Positions 24,638-32,412 of a stretch of DNA of 64,000 bases are shown piece after piece. This DNA comes from Streptomyces shenzhenensis (lineage in GTDB: Bacteria; Actinomycetota; Actinomycetes; Streptomycetales; Streptomycetaceae). Under the pieces are notes generated by a model. That model was not told where the DNA came from and searched no databases. It saw only the letters and a list, made by a program, of their open reading frames with translations. The DNA lies in contig NZ_JAJONF010000002.1 of NCBI RefSeq assembly GCF_021462265.1, positions 310,001 to 374,000 on the forward strand, in the 5' to 3' direction. The position numbers and the translations under genes were made by a program. Each line of letters begins with the position of its first letter. The stretch's first letter is position 1.

Positions 24638-27322
24638 TCAGCGGCTGTCGCTGCCGCCGGTCTCGGGCAGGGCGGCCCGTCCGGCCTCCAGCCGGGCGAC
24701 CGGGACGCGGAACGGCGAGCAGGAGACGTAGTCCAGCCCGGCGTGGTGGAAGAAGTGGACGGACTCGGGATCGCCGCCGTGCTCGCCGCACACGCCGATC
24801 TTCAGGTCGGGGCGGGCGGCGCGGCCCTCGTCGACGGCGAGGCGGACCAGCCGGCCGACGCCGTCGCGGTCGAGGGTCTCGAACGGCGAGGTGGCGAAGA
24901 TGCCCTTGTCGAGGTAGGCGGAGAAGAACGCGGCCTCGACGTCGTCGCGGGAGAAGCCCCAGGTGGTCTGGGTGAGGTCGTTCGTGCCGAAGGAGAAGAA
25001 CTCCGCCTCCTCGGCGATCCGGCCCGCGGTGAGGGCGGCCCGGGGCAGCTCGATCATCGTGCCGACCGGGCAGTGCACGGGCACGCCCGTCTCCTCGGAC
25101 ACCTCGGCCAGGACCCGCTCCACCTCGGTCCGCTCGATGCGCAGTTCCTCGACGGCACCGACCAGTGGCACCATGATCTCCGCCTCGGGAGAGCCGCCGG
25201 CCCTGGTGCGGGCCACGACCGCCTCGGCGATCGCCCGTACCTGCATGGCCACCAGACCGGGCACCACCAGTCCCAGGCGCACACCCCGCAACCCGAGCAT
25301 CGGGTTCTCCTCGTGCATCCGGCTGACCGCCGCCAGCAACTCCACGTCGTGCGGGTCCGGTCGGTCGCCCCGGGCCTCGGCGGCGGCGATCCGCACGGCC
25401 AGGTCCGTGCGGTCGGGCAGGAACTCGTGCAGGGGCGGGTCGATGAGCCGGATGGTGACCGGCAGACCGTCCATCGCCTCCAGGATGCCGGCGAAGTCCG
25501 CGCGCTGGAGCGGCAGCAGCGCGCCCAGCGCCTCCTTGCGCTCGGACTCGTCGCGGGCCAGGATCATCGCCTCGACCAGCTTGCGCCGCTCGCCCAGGAA
25601 CATGTGCTCGGTACGGCACAGCCCGATGCCCCGCGCGCCGAACCGCCGGGCGCGGGCCGCGTCCTCCGGGTTGTCGGCGTTCGCACGCACCTCCAACCGG
25701 GCGCCGCGGTCGGCCTCTTCCATGGCGCGGGCCACGGACTCGACCAGCCCGGCCGACCGCTCGCCCGACTCGAAGTACTGCATCACCGCGGAGTCGACCA
25801 GGGGAGCCGCGCCCGGGTACACCGCGCCCTCGGAGCCGTCGACGGAGATGACGTCGCCCTCCTCGACGACGGTGTCGCCCACGGTGAAGCGACGGGCCGC
25901 GGTGTCCACGGCGATCTCCTCCGCGCCGCAGACGCAGACCGTGCCCATGCCGCGCGCGACCACGGCGGCATGGCTCGTCTTGCCGCCGCGGCTGGTCAGC
26001 ACCGCCTGTGCGGCGATCATGCCCGGCAGGTCGTCGGGGGTGGTCTCCTGACGGACGAGCACCACCTGCTCGCCCGCGGCGGCCCGGCGGACCGCCTCGG
26101 CGGAGTCGAACACGGCGGCGCCCACGGCCGCGCCCGGCGAGGCGGGAAGGCCGTGCGCGAGCGCCTCGCCGACGCCCGAGGTGTCGAAACGGGGGAACAT
26201 CAGCCGGGCGAGCCCGTCCCCGGCGACCCGGCCCAGCGCCTCCGCGGGGCTGATCAGGCCCTCGTCCGCCAACTCGGAGGCGATGGCGAACGCGGCCTCG
26301 GCGGTGCGCTTGCCGACCCGGGTCTGCAGCATCCACAGCCGGCCGCGCTCGATGGTGAACTCGATGTCGCACAGATCCCGGTAGTGCCTCTCCAGGGTCT
26401 CCATGTGACCGCGCAGCTGGGCGTAGGAGACCGGGTCGAGCTCTTCCAGGTCGGTCAGCGACACGGTGTTGCGGATGCCCGCCACCACGTCCTCGCCCTG
26501 TGCGTTCGGCAGGTAGTCGCCGTACAGGCCGGGGCGCCCGGTGGCGGGGTCGCGGGTGAAGGCCACCCCGCTGCCCGAGTCGGAGCCGAGGTTCCCGAAG
26601 ACCATGGTCTGCACGTTCACCGCGGTGCCGAGGTCGTCGGCGATGTGCTCGCGGCGCCGGTAGATCCGGGCCCGCTCGCCGTTCCAGGACTCGAAGACGG
26701 CGAGAACGGCCCGGCGCAGCTGCTCGTCCGGGGACTGCGGGAAGTCCTCGCCGGTCTCCCGGCGGATGAGGGCCTTGTACGTCTCGACGAGCCCGGCGAG
26801 GTCCGTGGCGTCCAGGCCCAGGTCGTCGGCCGCGCCCCGGGTGCGCTTGAGATCGGACAGGGCCCTCTCGAACACTCCGCTGTCGACACCCATGACCGTG
26901 CTTCCGAACATCTGCACGAGCCGACGATAGGAGTCCCAGGCGAAGCGCTCGTTGCCCGAGACCTTCGCCAGGCCGAGCACGGAGTCGTCGCCGAGACCGA
27001 TGTCGAGGATCGTCTCCATCATGCCGGGCATGGAGAAGCGTGCCCCGGAGCGGACCGACAGCAGCAGCGGGTCGTCGGGCTGCCCCAGCTTCCGGCCGTC
27101 CGCGTTCTCCAGGGCGAGCAGACGCGCGGAGATCTCCTCGGCCAGTCCGTCCGGCTCGCTGCCGGTGCGGAGGAAGGCCCGGCAGGCCTCGGTCGTCACG
27201 GTGAAGCCAGGCGGCACCGGCAGCCCCAGCCGGGTCATCTCGGCGAGGTTCGCTCCCTTGCCGCCGAGCAGGCCGGCCAGGTCACGGCCGCCTTCTGCGA
27301 AGTCGTACACGTAACGGACCAT
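24638..27322 (-). CDS. ppdK: Pyruvate, phosphate dikinase
   Basis: The 894-residue enzyme interconverts pyruvate + ATP + Pi and PEP + AMP + PPi. The ATP-grasp domain opens with GGKGANLAEMTRLGLPVPPG; the phosphohistidine domain has SRGGKTSHAAVVARGMG; the C-terminal TIM barrel has GTNDLTQTTWGFSRDD and the catalytic Cys region GVCGEHGGDP. Length fits bacterial PPDK. GGAGGAGA precedes the ATG. Under oxygen limitation PPDK can save ATP using PPi as energy donor or feed gluconeogenesis. A near-perfect palindromic box lies 96 bases upstream. Confidence 0.95.
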   Translation of the reverse strand: MVRYVYDFAEGGRDLAGLLGGKGANLAEMTRLGLPVPPGFTVTTEACRAFLRTGSEPDGLAEEISARLLALENADGRKLGQPDDPLLLSVRSGARFSMPGMMETILDIGLGDDSVLGLAKVSGNERFAWDSYRRLVQMFGSTVMGVDSGVFERALSDLKRTRGAADDLGLDATDLAGLVETYKALIRRETGEDFPQSPDEQLRRAVLAVFESWNGERARIYRRREHIADDLGTAVNVQTMVFGNLGSDSGSGVAFTRDPATGRPGLYGDYLPNAQGEDVVAGIRNTVSLTDLEELDPVSYAQLRGHMETLERHYRDLCDIEFTIERGRLWMLQTRVGKRTAEAAFAIASELADEGLISPAEALGRVAGDGLARLMFPRFDTSGVGEALAHGLPASPGAAVGAAVFDSAEAVRRAAAGEQVVLVRQETTPDDLPGMIAAQAVLTSRGGKTSHAAVVARGMGTVCVCGAEEIAVDTAARRFTVGDTVVEEGDVISVDGSEGAVYPGAAPLVDSAVMQYFESGERSAGLVESVARAMEEADRGARLEVRANADNPEDAARARRFGARGIGLCRTEHMFLGERRKLVEAMILARDESERKEALGALLPLQRADFAGILEAMDGLPVTIRLIDPPLHEFLPDRTDLAVRIAAAEARGDRPDPHDVELLAAVSRMHEENPMLGLRGVRLGLVVPGLVAMQVRAIAEAVVARTRAGGSPEAEIMVPLVGAVEELRIERTEVERVLAEVSEETGVPVHCPVGTMIELPRAALTAGRIAEEAEFFSFGTNDLTQTTWGFSRDDVEAAFFSAYLDKGIFATSPFETLDRDGVGRLVRLAVDEGRAARPDLKIGVCGEHGGDPESVHFFHHAGLDYVSCSPFRVPVARLEAGRAALPETGGSDSR

Positions 27323-27395
27323 GATCTGGGTCTCCTCCGTCGGGCTTCGGCTGGATGCTCTCTCCAGCGTCCGGCCGCCGGCGTCGCAGGGGGCA

Positions 27396-27431
27396 GGTGC
27401 TGTCGGTCCCCGCCGATGGGCCGGTCGGCCC
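27396..27431 (-). promoter_or_regulatory. Palindromic box pair upstream of ppdK
   Basis: GGGCCG-GT-CGGCCC (27418-27431) has two perfect half sites; GGTGCT-GT-CGGTCC (27396-27409) is a weaker second copy, centres 22 bases apart. Confidence 0.65.
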
Positions 27432-27479
27432 CGGCAGGTCCCTGGTCCGGCTCGGTTCCCGGCCGGTCCTGACCGTGAG

Positions 27480-27550
27480 CCGCGCAGGGTGTCCAGGCGG
27501 TGCCGGTACTCCTCCTCGTCGGTCTCGCCGCGGGCGTAGCGTTCGGCGAC
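27480..27550 (-). pseudogene. SHOCT-domain remnant
   Basis: The minus strand encodes VAERYARGETDEEEYRHRL then DTLRG, a clear SHOCT motif (usual form: ARGEIDEEEYRRRLDVLR). No start codon or N-terminal membrane helix, normal in SHOCT proteins, is found upstream in any frame; the upstream 150 bases read as Arg/Pro-rich noise. The frame runs on without a stop toward ppdK, which has its own start and ribosome site. Most likely a decayed small gene. The remainder of 27,323-27,733 holds only the ppdK box pair. Confidence 0.4.
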
Positions 27551-27733
27551 GTCCGGGCGGACGTCCGTGGGACGGGTTCGGCGCCGTGGTTCTCGTGGGA
27601 GGCGGGCGGACGGCTGGTCCCGGACGGCCTCGCGGGGCCGGTGGGCCCTGCCCCCGCGGGAGCGGTGCGCACGGGGCAGCCCCGGGCCGCGGCGGCGGAA
27701 CGACCGGGCACCGTGACGGCGGGGTGCGTTGCT

Positions 27734-29305
27734 TCAGCGGCGGTGCATGGTCTCCAGCGCGGCTGTCAGGACGCGGGGGTCGTGGTGGCCCTTGTAGACG
27801 GGCGGCGGCTGCTTGTCGAGGTGGAGCAGCTGCGACACGGCCGTCCACGCCGTGCGGACGGAGTACTCGACCGTGAAGACGACGTCGTCCGGCACCTCGG
27901 CGAACTGGCCGATGAAGGCGAGGTTGACCGAGCCCTCCGGTACGACGTCGGGGCGGTCGTCGCGGCGGCGGCTCAGGAACTGGCTGGTGATGTAGGGCAT
28001 CAGGCACGGGATCACCGTGGAGGTCTCGAGGACGCGGGCGCGGGTGCGGTCGTCGAGGTGCAGGTGGTGCAGGACCTCTTCGAGGATCTCCCGCCCCGAG
28101 CACATGGTCATCGGCTTGGCTGTGCTGTTCCCGGCCCGGCCGGGGAAGAGGCCGTAGCCCCACCAGACCGAGACGTCCTCGGGCTGGTCACGGTAGACGG
28201 GCTGGCGGTTCGCGACGATGGTGAGCAGCCAGTTGGAGCCGGTGAAGGTCATCAGCCCGCCCTTGCCGGTCTCCCGGCCGCTGAACTCCGCCAGCGCGTC
28301 CAGGAATGCGGGATCCTTGGCGGTGACGGTGAACGACTCCCAGCGGGATTCCTTCACATGCTTGTCGAAGGTGCCGGGGTTCCCGAAGTTCTCGCGTCCG
28401 CGGGCCAGCCGGTGCCAGAGCAGCCAGGCGTCCGAGCGCTGGGAAGGCGGCGGCGGGGGAGAGGTGTGCGTGCCCCGGCTGGACGCGTCGGTCATGGAGC
28501 CGTTGGTGACCAGGACCAGATCGCCGGGGGCGACGGTGATCCGCTCGTCGCGGCCGGCCCGGGACACGGTGACGGTCTCCACCGTGCCGCTGCCGACGCC
28601 GGGCGCGAAGCCGAGGTCGGTGACCGTGCATCCGGGGTGGATGGTCACGCCGTGGCGGCGCAGCCAGGCCGTCAGCGGGCGCACGATCGAGTCGTACTGG
28701 TTGTACCGGGTCCGGTGGATGCCGGACATGGAGCCGAACTCCGGGAACAGGTGGATGAAGCGGCGGAGGTAGCGGCGGAACTCGATCGCGCTGTGCCAGG
28801 GCTGGAAGGCGAAGGTGGTGCACCACATGAACCAGAAGTTCGTGGTGAAGAAGTGCTCGCCGAAGCAGTCGGTGATCCGCTTGTCGTCCAGGTGTGCCTC
28901 GGGCGTGGCCAGGCACCGGACCAGCTCCAGCCGATCACGCTCGGAGAAGCCCATCGAGCCGACGTCGACGATCCTGCCGTCAGCGTCGACCAGTCGTGCG
29001 ACGTCGTCCCAGGCGAACTCCTCGTGCCCGGCCAGGATCTCCTGCGTCACCGACACCGAGGGGTCGTCCAGCGTGGGAATGCCGGACAGCAGGTCGTACG
29101 TGCAGCGGAACTCGGCCTCGAACATCCGGCCGCCGCGCATGCTGTAGCCGGCCTCCGCCGTGCCGCTCGCGTCCAGGCTGCCCCCGACGCCCATCTGCTC
29201 CTCGAAGAGATGGATGTCCGATCCCTCGAAGCCGCCGTCACGGATCAGGAACGCCGCCGCGGCGAGCGCCGCGATCCCGCTGCCCACCAGATATGCCTTC
29301 GCCAT
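27734..29305 (-). CDS. ohyA: Oleate hydratase (MCRA family) FAD enzyme
   Basis: The 523-residue protein starts MAKAYLVGSGIAALAAAAF, the FAD dinucleotide-binding fold, and contains GGSLDASG, GGRMFEAEFRCTYDLLSGIP, FFTTNFWFMWCTTFAFQPWHSA and LFPEFGSMSGIHRTRYNQYDS, all typical of oleate hydratases. The enzyme adds water across the 9,10 double bond of oleic acid, using FAD structurally. Length is slightly below the ~550-590 of firmicute members. GAGGAG precedes the ATG. A single palindromic half-good box lies 81 bases upstream. Its presence in a hypoxia island suggests membrane lipid adjustment or detoxification of unsaturated fatty acids; this is inference. Confidence 0.88.
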   Translation of the reverse strand: MAKAYLVGSGIAALAAAAFLIRDGGFEGSDIHLFEEQMGVGGSLDASGTAEAGYSMRGGRMFEAEFRCTYDLLSGIPTLDDPSVSVTQEILAGHEEFAWDDVARLVDADGRIVDVGSMGFSERDRLELVRCLATPEAHLDDKRITDCFGEHFFTTNFWFMWCTTFAFQPWHSAIEFRRYLRRFIHLFPEFGSMSGIHRTRYNQYDSIVRPLTAWLRRHGVTIHPGCTVTDLGFAPGVGSGTVETVTVSRAGRDERITVAPGDLVLVTNGSMTDASSRGTHTSPPPPPSQRSDAWLLWHRLARGRENFGNPGTFDKHVKESRWESFTVTAKDPAFLDALAEFSGRETGKGGLMTFTGSNWLLTIVANRQPVYRDQPEDVSVWWGYGLFPGRAGNSTAKPMTMCSGREILEEVLHHLHLDDRTRARVLETSTVIPCLMPYITSQFLSRRRDDRPDVVPEGSVNLAFIGQFAEVPDDVVFTVEYSVRTAWTAVSQLLHLDKQPPPVYKGHHDPRVLTAALETMHRR

Positions 29306-29385
29306 CACAACACTCCTCGTCGCTCGCGCCCGTGCATCGGGAACCGCGTCTCCCCACGTTTTCCCGCGCGAGCCGCGCTGTCAGT

Positions 29386-29399
29386 GGGCCGTTGGTCAC
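29386..29399 (-). promoter_or_regulatory. Candidate palindromic box upstream of ohyA
   Basis: GGGCCG-TT-GGTCAC has one perfect half and one degenerate half; no good second copy at 20-24 bases. Confidence 0.4.
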
Positions 29400-29755
29400 C
29401 GGCCGGGCCCGGCCGGCCCCAGCGGCCCTGTCCGAGGGCCGGGGCGCGCAGGTCGGTGGCCTGTTCGGCGACCGCGCAGGCGCGGCGCAGTCCGGCCGGA
29501 GCACGGAGCCGGCCGAGCCGCAGGCCGGGGGCCACGACCTCGGACACGTCCGTCCGCGGACGGGGAGGCCGCCTGCCCGCCGGTGGGATCAGCGGGTCGC
29601 GCGGACCGGGGCCGTCGCGGTGGCCGGCCGAGCAGCGAGGCGCGTACGCCGTGCGCGGTGGCCGAGCGCCTGGCCGAGCGCCTGGCCGGCGCGCGGCCGG
29701 ACAGGGCCGCCGCATGCGCTCACGCGCCCGCCGGCGCAGCGGCCGGCCGCCACGC

Positions 29756-29846
29756 ACGGTCCGTTCGGCGAAGCGGTCCGGCCGCCGCCCACGGTCCGTC
29801 CGGGGAAGCGGTCCGGCCGCCGCCCACGGTCCGTCCGGCGAAGTGG
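29756..29846. repeat. 35-bp tandem repeat (2.6 copies)
   Basis: Units at 29756-29790 and 29791-29825 differ at two positions; a third partial unit covers 29826-29846. They lie within the 929-base stretch 29306-30234, for which I find no convincing gene on either strand: all frames are low-complexity Arg/Ala/Gly/Pro. The stretch also holds the direct repeat GGCCGAGCGCCT near 29660-29685. Confidence 0.75.
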
Positions 29847-30100
29847 CCAGGGGCGGTCCGGCGGATCAGGCCGCGGGGAAGCGGTGGTGGCTGTCAGCCG
29901 AGGTGAGCGAGGTCGTGGGAGTCCCTCTCGCGCGAGCTCGGTCGAGCGTGGCGGAGCGTCCGGCCGCGAGGCGGAGGAGGCATGGCCGATCAGGCCTCCG
30001 CCACGGTCGAACCCGCTCGCGCCGGGGCCCCCACCGCGGCGGGCACCTTCCGGCCGAAGGCCGGGGAACGCCGGCGGCCCACGTCGACGCCGGGGGAGCA

Positions 30101-30180
30101 CCCCCTCTGGGGGCGGGTGTGCCGGACCCGCGTCTGCGGCATGATCCGCCGGACAGCCCCTCCAGGGGCGTGTGTGCCGG
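30101..30180. repeat. Two related 25-bp hairpin elements
   Basis: 30101-30125 and 30156-30180 match at 21 of 25 positions. Each begins with a small C-rich/G-rich hairpin (CCCCC-TCT-GGGGG; CCCC-TCCA-GGGG) followed by the sequence GTGTGCCGG. They lie 3' of the response-regulator gene on the minus strand. Function unknown; possible terminators or protein sites. Confidence 0.5.
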
Positions 30181-30234
30181 GGCGACCCGTGGAGGAGCGT
30201 GGCCGCGACGGCCGCGCTTCCCGCGGGGCGGGGG

Positions 30235-30936
30235 TCACCTCGCCGTACGGTCTCCCGACTCCGGCTGGTCCAGGTGGGAGGCGAGGACGGCGGCCTGCAC
30301 GCGGCGCTGGACGCCCAGCTTGGCGAGGAGGCGGGAGATGTGGTTCTTGACGGTCTTCTCGGAGAGGTAGAGCTTCTTGCCGATCTCGCGGTTGGTCAGG
30401 CCGTCGCCGATGAGGGCGAGGATGTCGCGTTCGCGGGGTGACAGGCTCGCCAGCTCGGCGGGCATCGTCGGGGTATCGGCGGGGTCGGCACGCAGGGAGC
30501 GCATCAGGCGGGCGGTGGTGGCGGGGTCCAGCATGGACTGCCCGGAGGCGACGGTGCGGACGGCCGAGACCAGGTCGGAGCCCTTGATCTGCTTGAGGAC
30601 GTAGCCGGAGGCACCGGCCATGATCGCGTCGAGCAGGGCGTCCTCGTCGTCGAAGGAGGTGAGCATGAGGCAGGCCAGGTCGGGCATCTGGTCGCGCAGC
30701 TCACGGCAGACGCTGATGCCGTCGCCGTCGGGCAGCCGGACGTCGAGGACGGCGACGTGCGGGCGCAGGGCGGGGCCGCGGGCGAGGGCGTGCTGGACGG
30801 TGTCGGCGTCGCCGACGACCGAGATGTCGGGCTCGGCTTCGAGGAGGTCGGTGATGCCGCGCCGGACCACCTCGTGATCGTCCAGCAGGAACACCCGGAT
30901 CGGGTCCTGTTCGGAAAAGGTGCGTGGCTCTGGCAT
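30235..30936 (-). CDS. NarL/DevR-family response regulator (OsdR/DosR-like)
   Basis: The 233-residue protein has a receiver domain (about 12-130) with acidic pair D19-D20, phospho-acceptor D65 (VAVLD), T93 and K115, and a LuxR-type HTH (about 165-225; LSPRERDILALIGDGLTNREIGKKLYLSEKTVKNHISRLLAKLGVQRR in segments). The C-terminal organisation resembles DevR/DosR and OsdR, which control hypoxia and dormancy genes. No histidine kinase gene is adjacent, so it is an orphan here. A near-perfect box at 31026-31039 stands 90 bases upstream, suggesting autoregulation. It is the best candidate for the protein that binds the palindromes across the island; that is inference. Confidence 0.9.
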   Translation of the reverse strand: MPEPRTFSEQDPIRVFLLDDHEVVRRGITDLLEAEPDISVVGDADTVQHALARGPALRPHVAVLDVRLPDGDGISVCRELRDQMPDLACLMLTSFDDEDALLDAIMAGASGYVLKQIKGSDLVSAVRTVASGQSMLDPATTARLMRSLRADPADTPTMPAELASLSPRERDILALIGDGLTNREIGKKLYLSEKTVKNHISRLLAKLGVQRRVQAAVLASHLDQPESGDRTAR

Positions 30937-31022
30937 GACGTCCCCTAGTTCCCCGGCTGCCCCCGGTCGGTGGGCAGACCGCGTACTGCCCGGGACATCA
31001 TCCCTTGCCGGGGCCGGTTGTG

Positions 31023-31709
31023 CTAGGGCCGACCGGCCCCACGCGCCTCCTCCGGGCGACCGGCCGTCAATTCGAATTCCACGTCCACCACCCCTTCGAT
31101 GGCGCGGATCAGCCGCGCCGCCACCGGGACGAGGGAGGTGTCCCGGATCCGGCCGGCGAGCTTCACCACCCCTTCGTGGACGTCGACACGCAGCGCGGAG
31201 GAGGGAAGCGGGAAGAGGTAGGAGACGACCTCGCGCCGTACCTCCTCGGCGATCTCCTCGTCACCGCGCAGGAAGACCTTGAGCAGGTCGGCGCGGCTGA
31301 CCACCCCCTGGAGCAGACCGAGCTCGTCCACGACGGGAAGCCGCTTGACCTTGGCCCGTGCCATGATCCGGGCGGCCTCGGCGAGGGTGGCGTTCGCACG
31401 GGTGGTGAGCGCGGGGGAGGTCATGAGCTGTTCCGCCGTCACCGCGCCGGCCTTGGCCAGGCCGGCGTCCCCGGGCAGTTGGGTGTGCTCGTCGGGGTCG
31501 TCGGGGTCGCCGTCCCGGAACTCCTCCTTGCGCAGGAGATCCGCCTCCGAGACGACACCGACGACGCGGCCCTCGCCCTCGACCACCGGCAGGGCGCTGA
31601 CCCGCCAGTCCCGCATCAGCCGCACCACCTCCTTGAAGGGCGCCCGCCGCCCGACACTGACGACGGTCTGTGTCATGACGTCGCTCACGATGTGCGGTGT
31701 GCCGTGCAT
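31023..31709 (-). CDS. CBS-CBS-BON domain protein (type A)
   Basis: Start at 31709 (MHGTPHIVSDVMT) after GGGAG. The 228-residue protein has CBS 1 (about 8-65), an acidic insert (EEFRDGDPDDPDEH), CBS 2 (about 90-145; ATLAEAARIMARAKVKRLPVVD) and a C-terminal BON domain (about 150-220; VDVHEGVVKLAGRIRDTSLV). CBS pairs bind adenine nucleotides and BON domains are lipid- or ligand-binding. DosR regulons contain CBS proteins such as Hrp1. Paralogue of the protein at 58461-59126. The gene lies 39 bases after the cNMP-binding gene, and a regulatory box is embedded at its 3' edge. Confidence 0.88.
   Translation of the reverse strand: MHGTPHIVSDVMTQTVVSVGRRAPFKEVVRLMRDWRVSALPVVEGEGRVVGVVSEADLLRKEEFRDGDPDDPDEHTQLPGDAGLAKAGAVTAEQLMTSPALTTRANATLAEAARIMARAKVKRLPVVDELGLLQGVVSRADLLKVFLRGDEEIAEEVRREVVSYLFPLPSSALRVDVHEGVVKLAGRIRDTSLVPVAARLIRAIEGVVDVEFELTAGRPEEARGAGRP
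31026..31039 (-). promoter_or_regulatory. Palindromic box for the response-regulator gene, inside the 3' end of the CBS gene
   Basis: GGGCCG-AC-CGGCCC overlaps the last codons of the CBS gene directly before its TAG stop and lies 90 bases before the response-regulator ATG. Both half sites are perfect. It would let the regulator control its own transcription separately from the upstream genes. Confidence 0.6.
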
Positions 31710-31748
31710 GGTCACTCCCAGGAGAGCCGAACGGACCGGGGCGCGCCG

Positions 31749-32207
31749 TCAGACGCCGGCGCCGTACGGCGCGTACAGGTCCAGCAGCCGGGTACGGGTG
31801 GCGCGCAGACGGTGGGCGAGCACCTGGCCCACCCACTGGCTGACGGCGTTGCCCAGCGCCGGGTCGTCCTGGCACATGGACCGGACGGCGACGGCGTCGA
31901 ACTCGTAGGCCCGCACCGGTGTGGTGGCCTCGGCGCCCAGGTGCCACACATACGGTGCGAACAGCCAGGACCAGCCGACCAGTTCGTCGTGGCCGAGGCT
32001 CTCGATGACCGCCGCCCGGCGGCCGGGGACGTGCATGTCGAGTTCGACGCGGCCGGAGCGGATGATCCAGAACCGGTCGGCGCGGGCACCTTCCTCGAAG
32101 AGCCGCGCGCCCTGGGGGAAGGAGACCTCCCGGGCCAGACGCATCAGCCGTTCCCGGTGTTCGCCGGGAAGGGCCCGCAGCGTGATGGGTGTCGGTGCGG
32201 TGCTCAT
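31749..32207 (-). CDS. Cyclic nucleotide-binding (CRP-fold) domain protein without HTH
   Basis: The 152-residue protein is a single cNMP-binding beta-roll: EVSFPQGARLFEEGARADRFWIIRSGRVELDMHVPG and ESLGHDELVGWSWLFAPYVWHLG. It ends after the C helix and lacks the DNA-binding helix-turn-helix of CRP/FNR. S. coelicolor has a comparable protein in its OsdR-controlled cluster. It may sense a nucleotide or act as a partner of another protein. It is divergent from the amino-acid permease across a 205-base region with several boxes and leads a probable operon with the CBS and response-regulator genes. Confidence 0.82.
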   Translation of the reverse strand: MSTAPTPITLRALPGEHRERLMRLAREVSFPQGARLFEEGARADRFWIIRSGRVELDMHVPGRRAAVIESLGHDELVGWSWLFAPYVWHLGAEATTPVRAYEFDAVAVRSMCQDDPALGNAVSQWVGQVLAHRLRATRTRLLDLYAPYGAGV

Positions 32208-32275
32208 GGCCTACCTCCCGGGAAGTACGTACTCCTACTACTGCCAGCGTGCGGCGGATGCCCCAGGCCGGGCAT

Positions 32276-32312
32276 GGGCCGAACGGTCCCGGCCGCCCGG
32301 GACCTTCAGTAC
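32276..32312. promoter_or_regulatory. Palindromic box pair between the cNMP gene and the arginine permease
   Basis: GGGCCG-AA-CGGTCC (32276-32289) and GGGACC-TT-CAGTAC (32299-32312), centres 23 bases apart, lie in the divergent region. A third half-site, CGATCGGTCC, is at 32361-32370, closer to the permease. The pair could serve either or both directions. Confidence 0.6.
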
Positions 32313-32412
32313 GTCCCCGAGCCCGTACGGCCGCTGCCCGCACACCCGCGTGGCACAGAACGATCGGTCCCGCATCGACCCATCCACCGTGCCACGCACA
32401 AGGAGCACAGCC

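Noticed and set aside
20595..27472. Two long + strand open frames opposite hmp, adhE and ppdK
   Set aside because: Shadows: the minus strand encodes full-length enzymes with correct motifs and ribosome sites.
29982..30350. A + strand 122-codon frame preceded by GGAGG
   Set aside because: Composition is Arg/Gly/Ala/Pro, no family likeness, and it runs into the 3' end of the response-regulator gene on the other strand.
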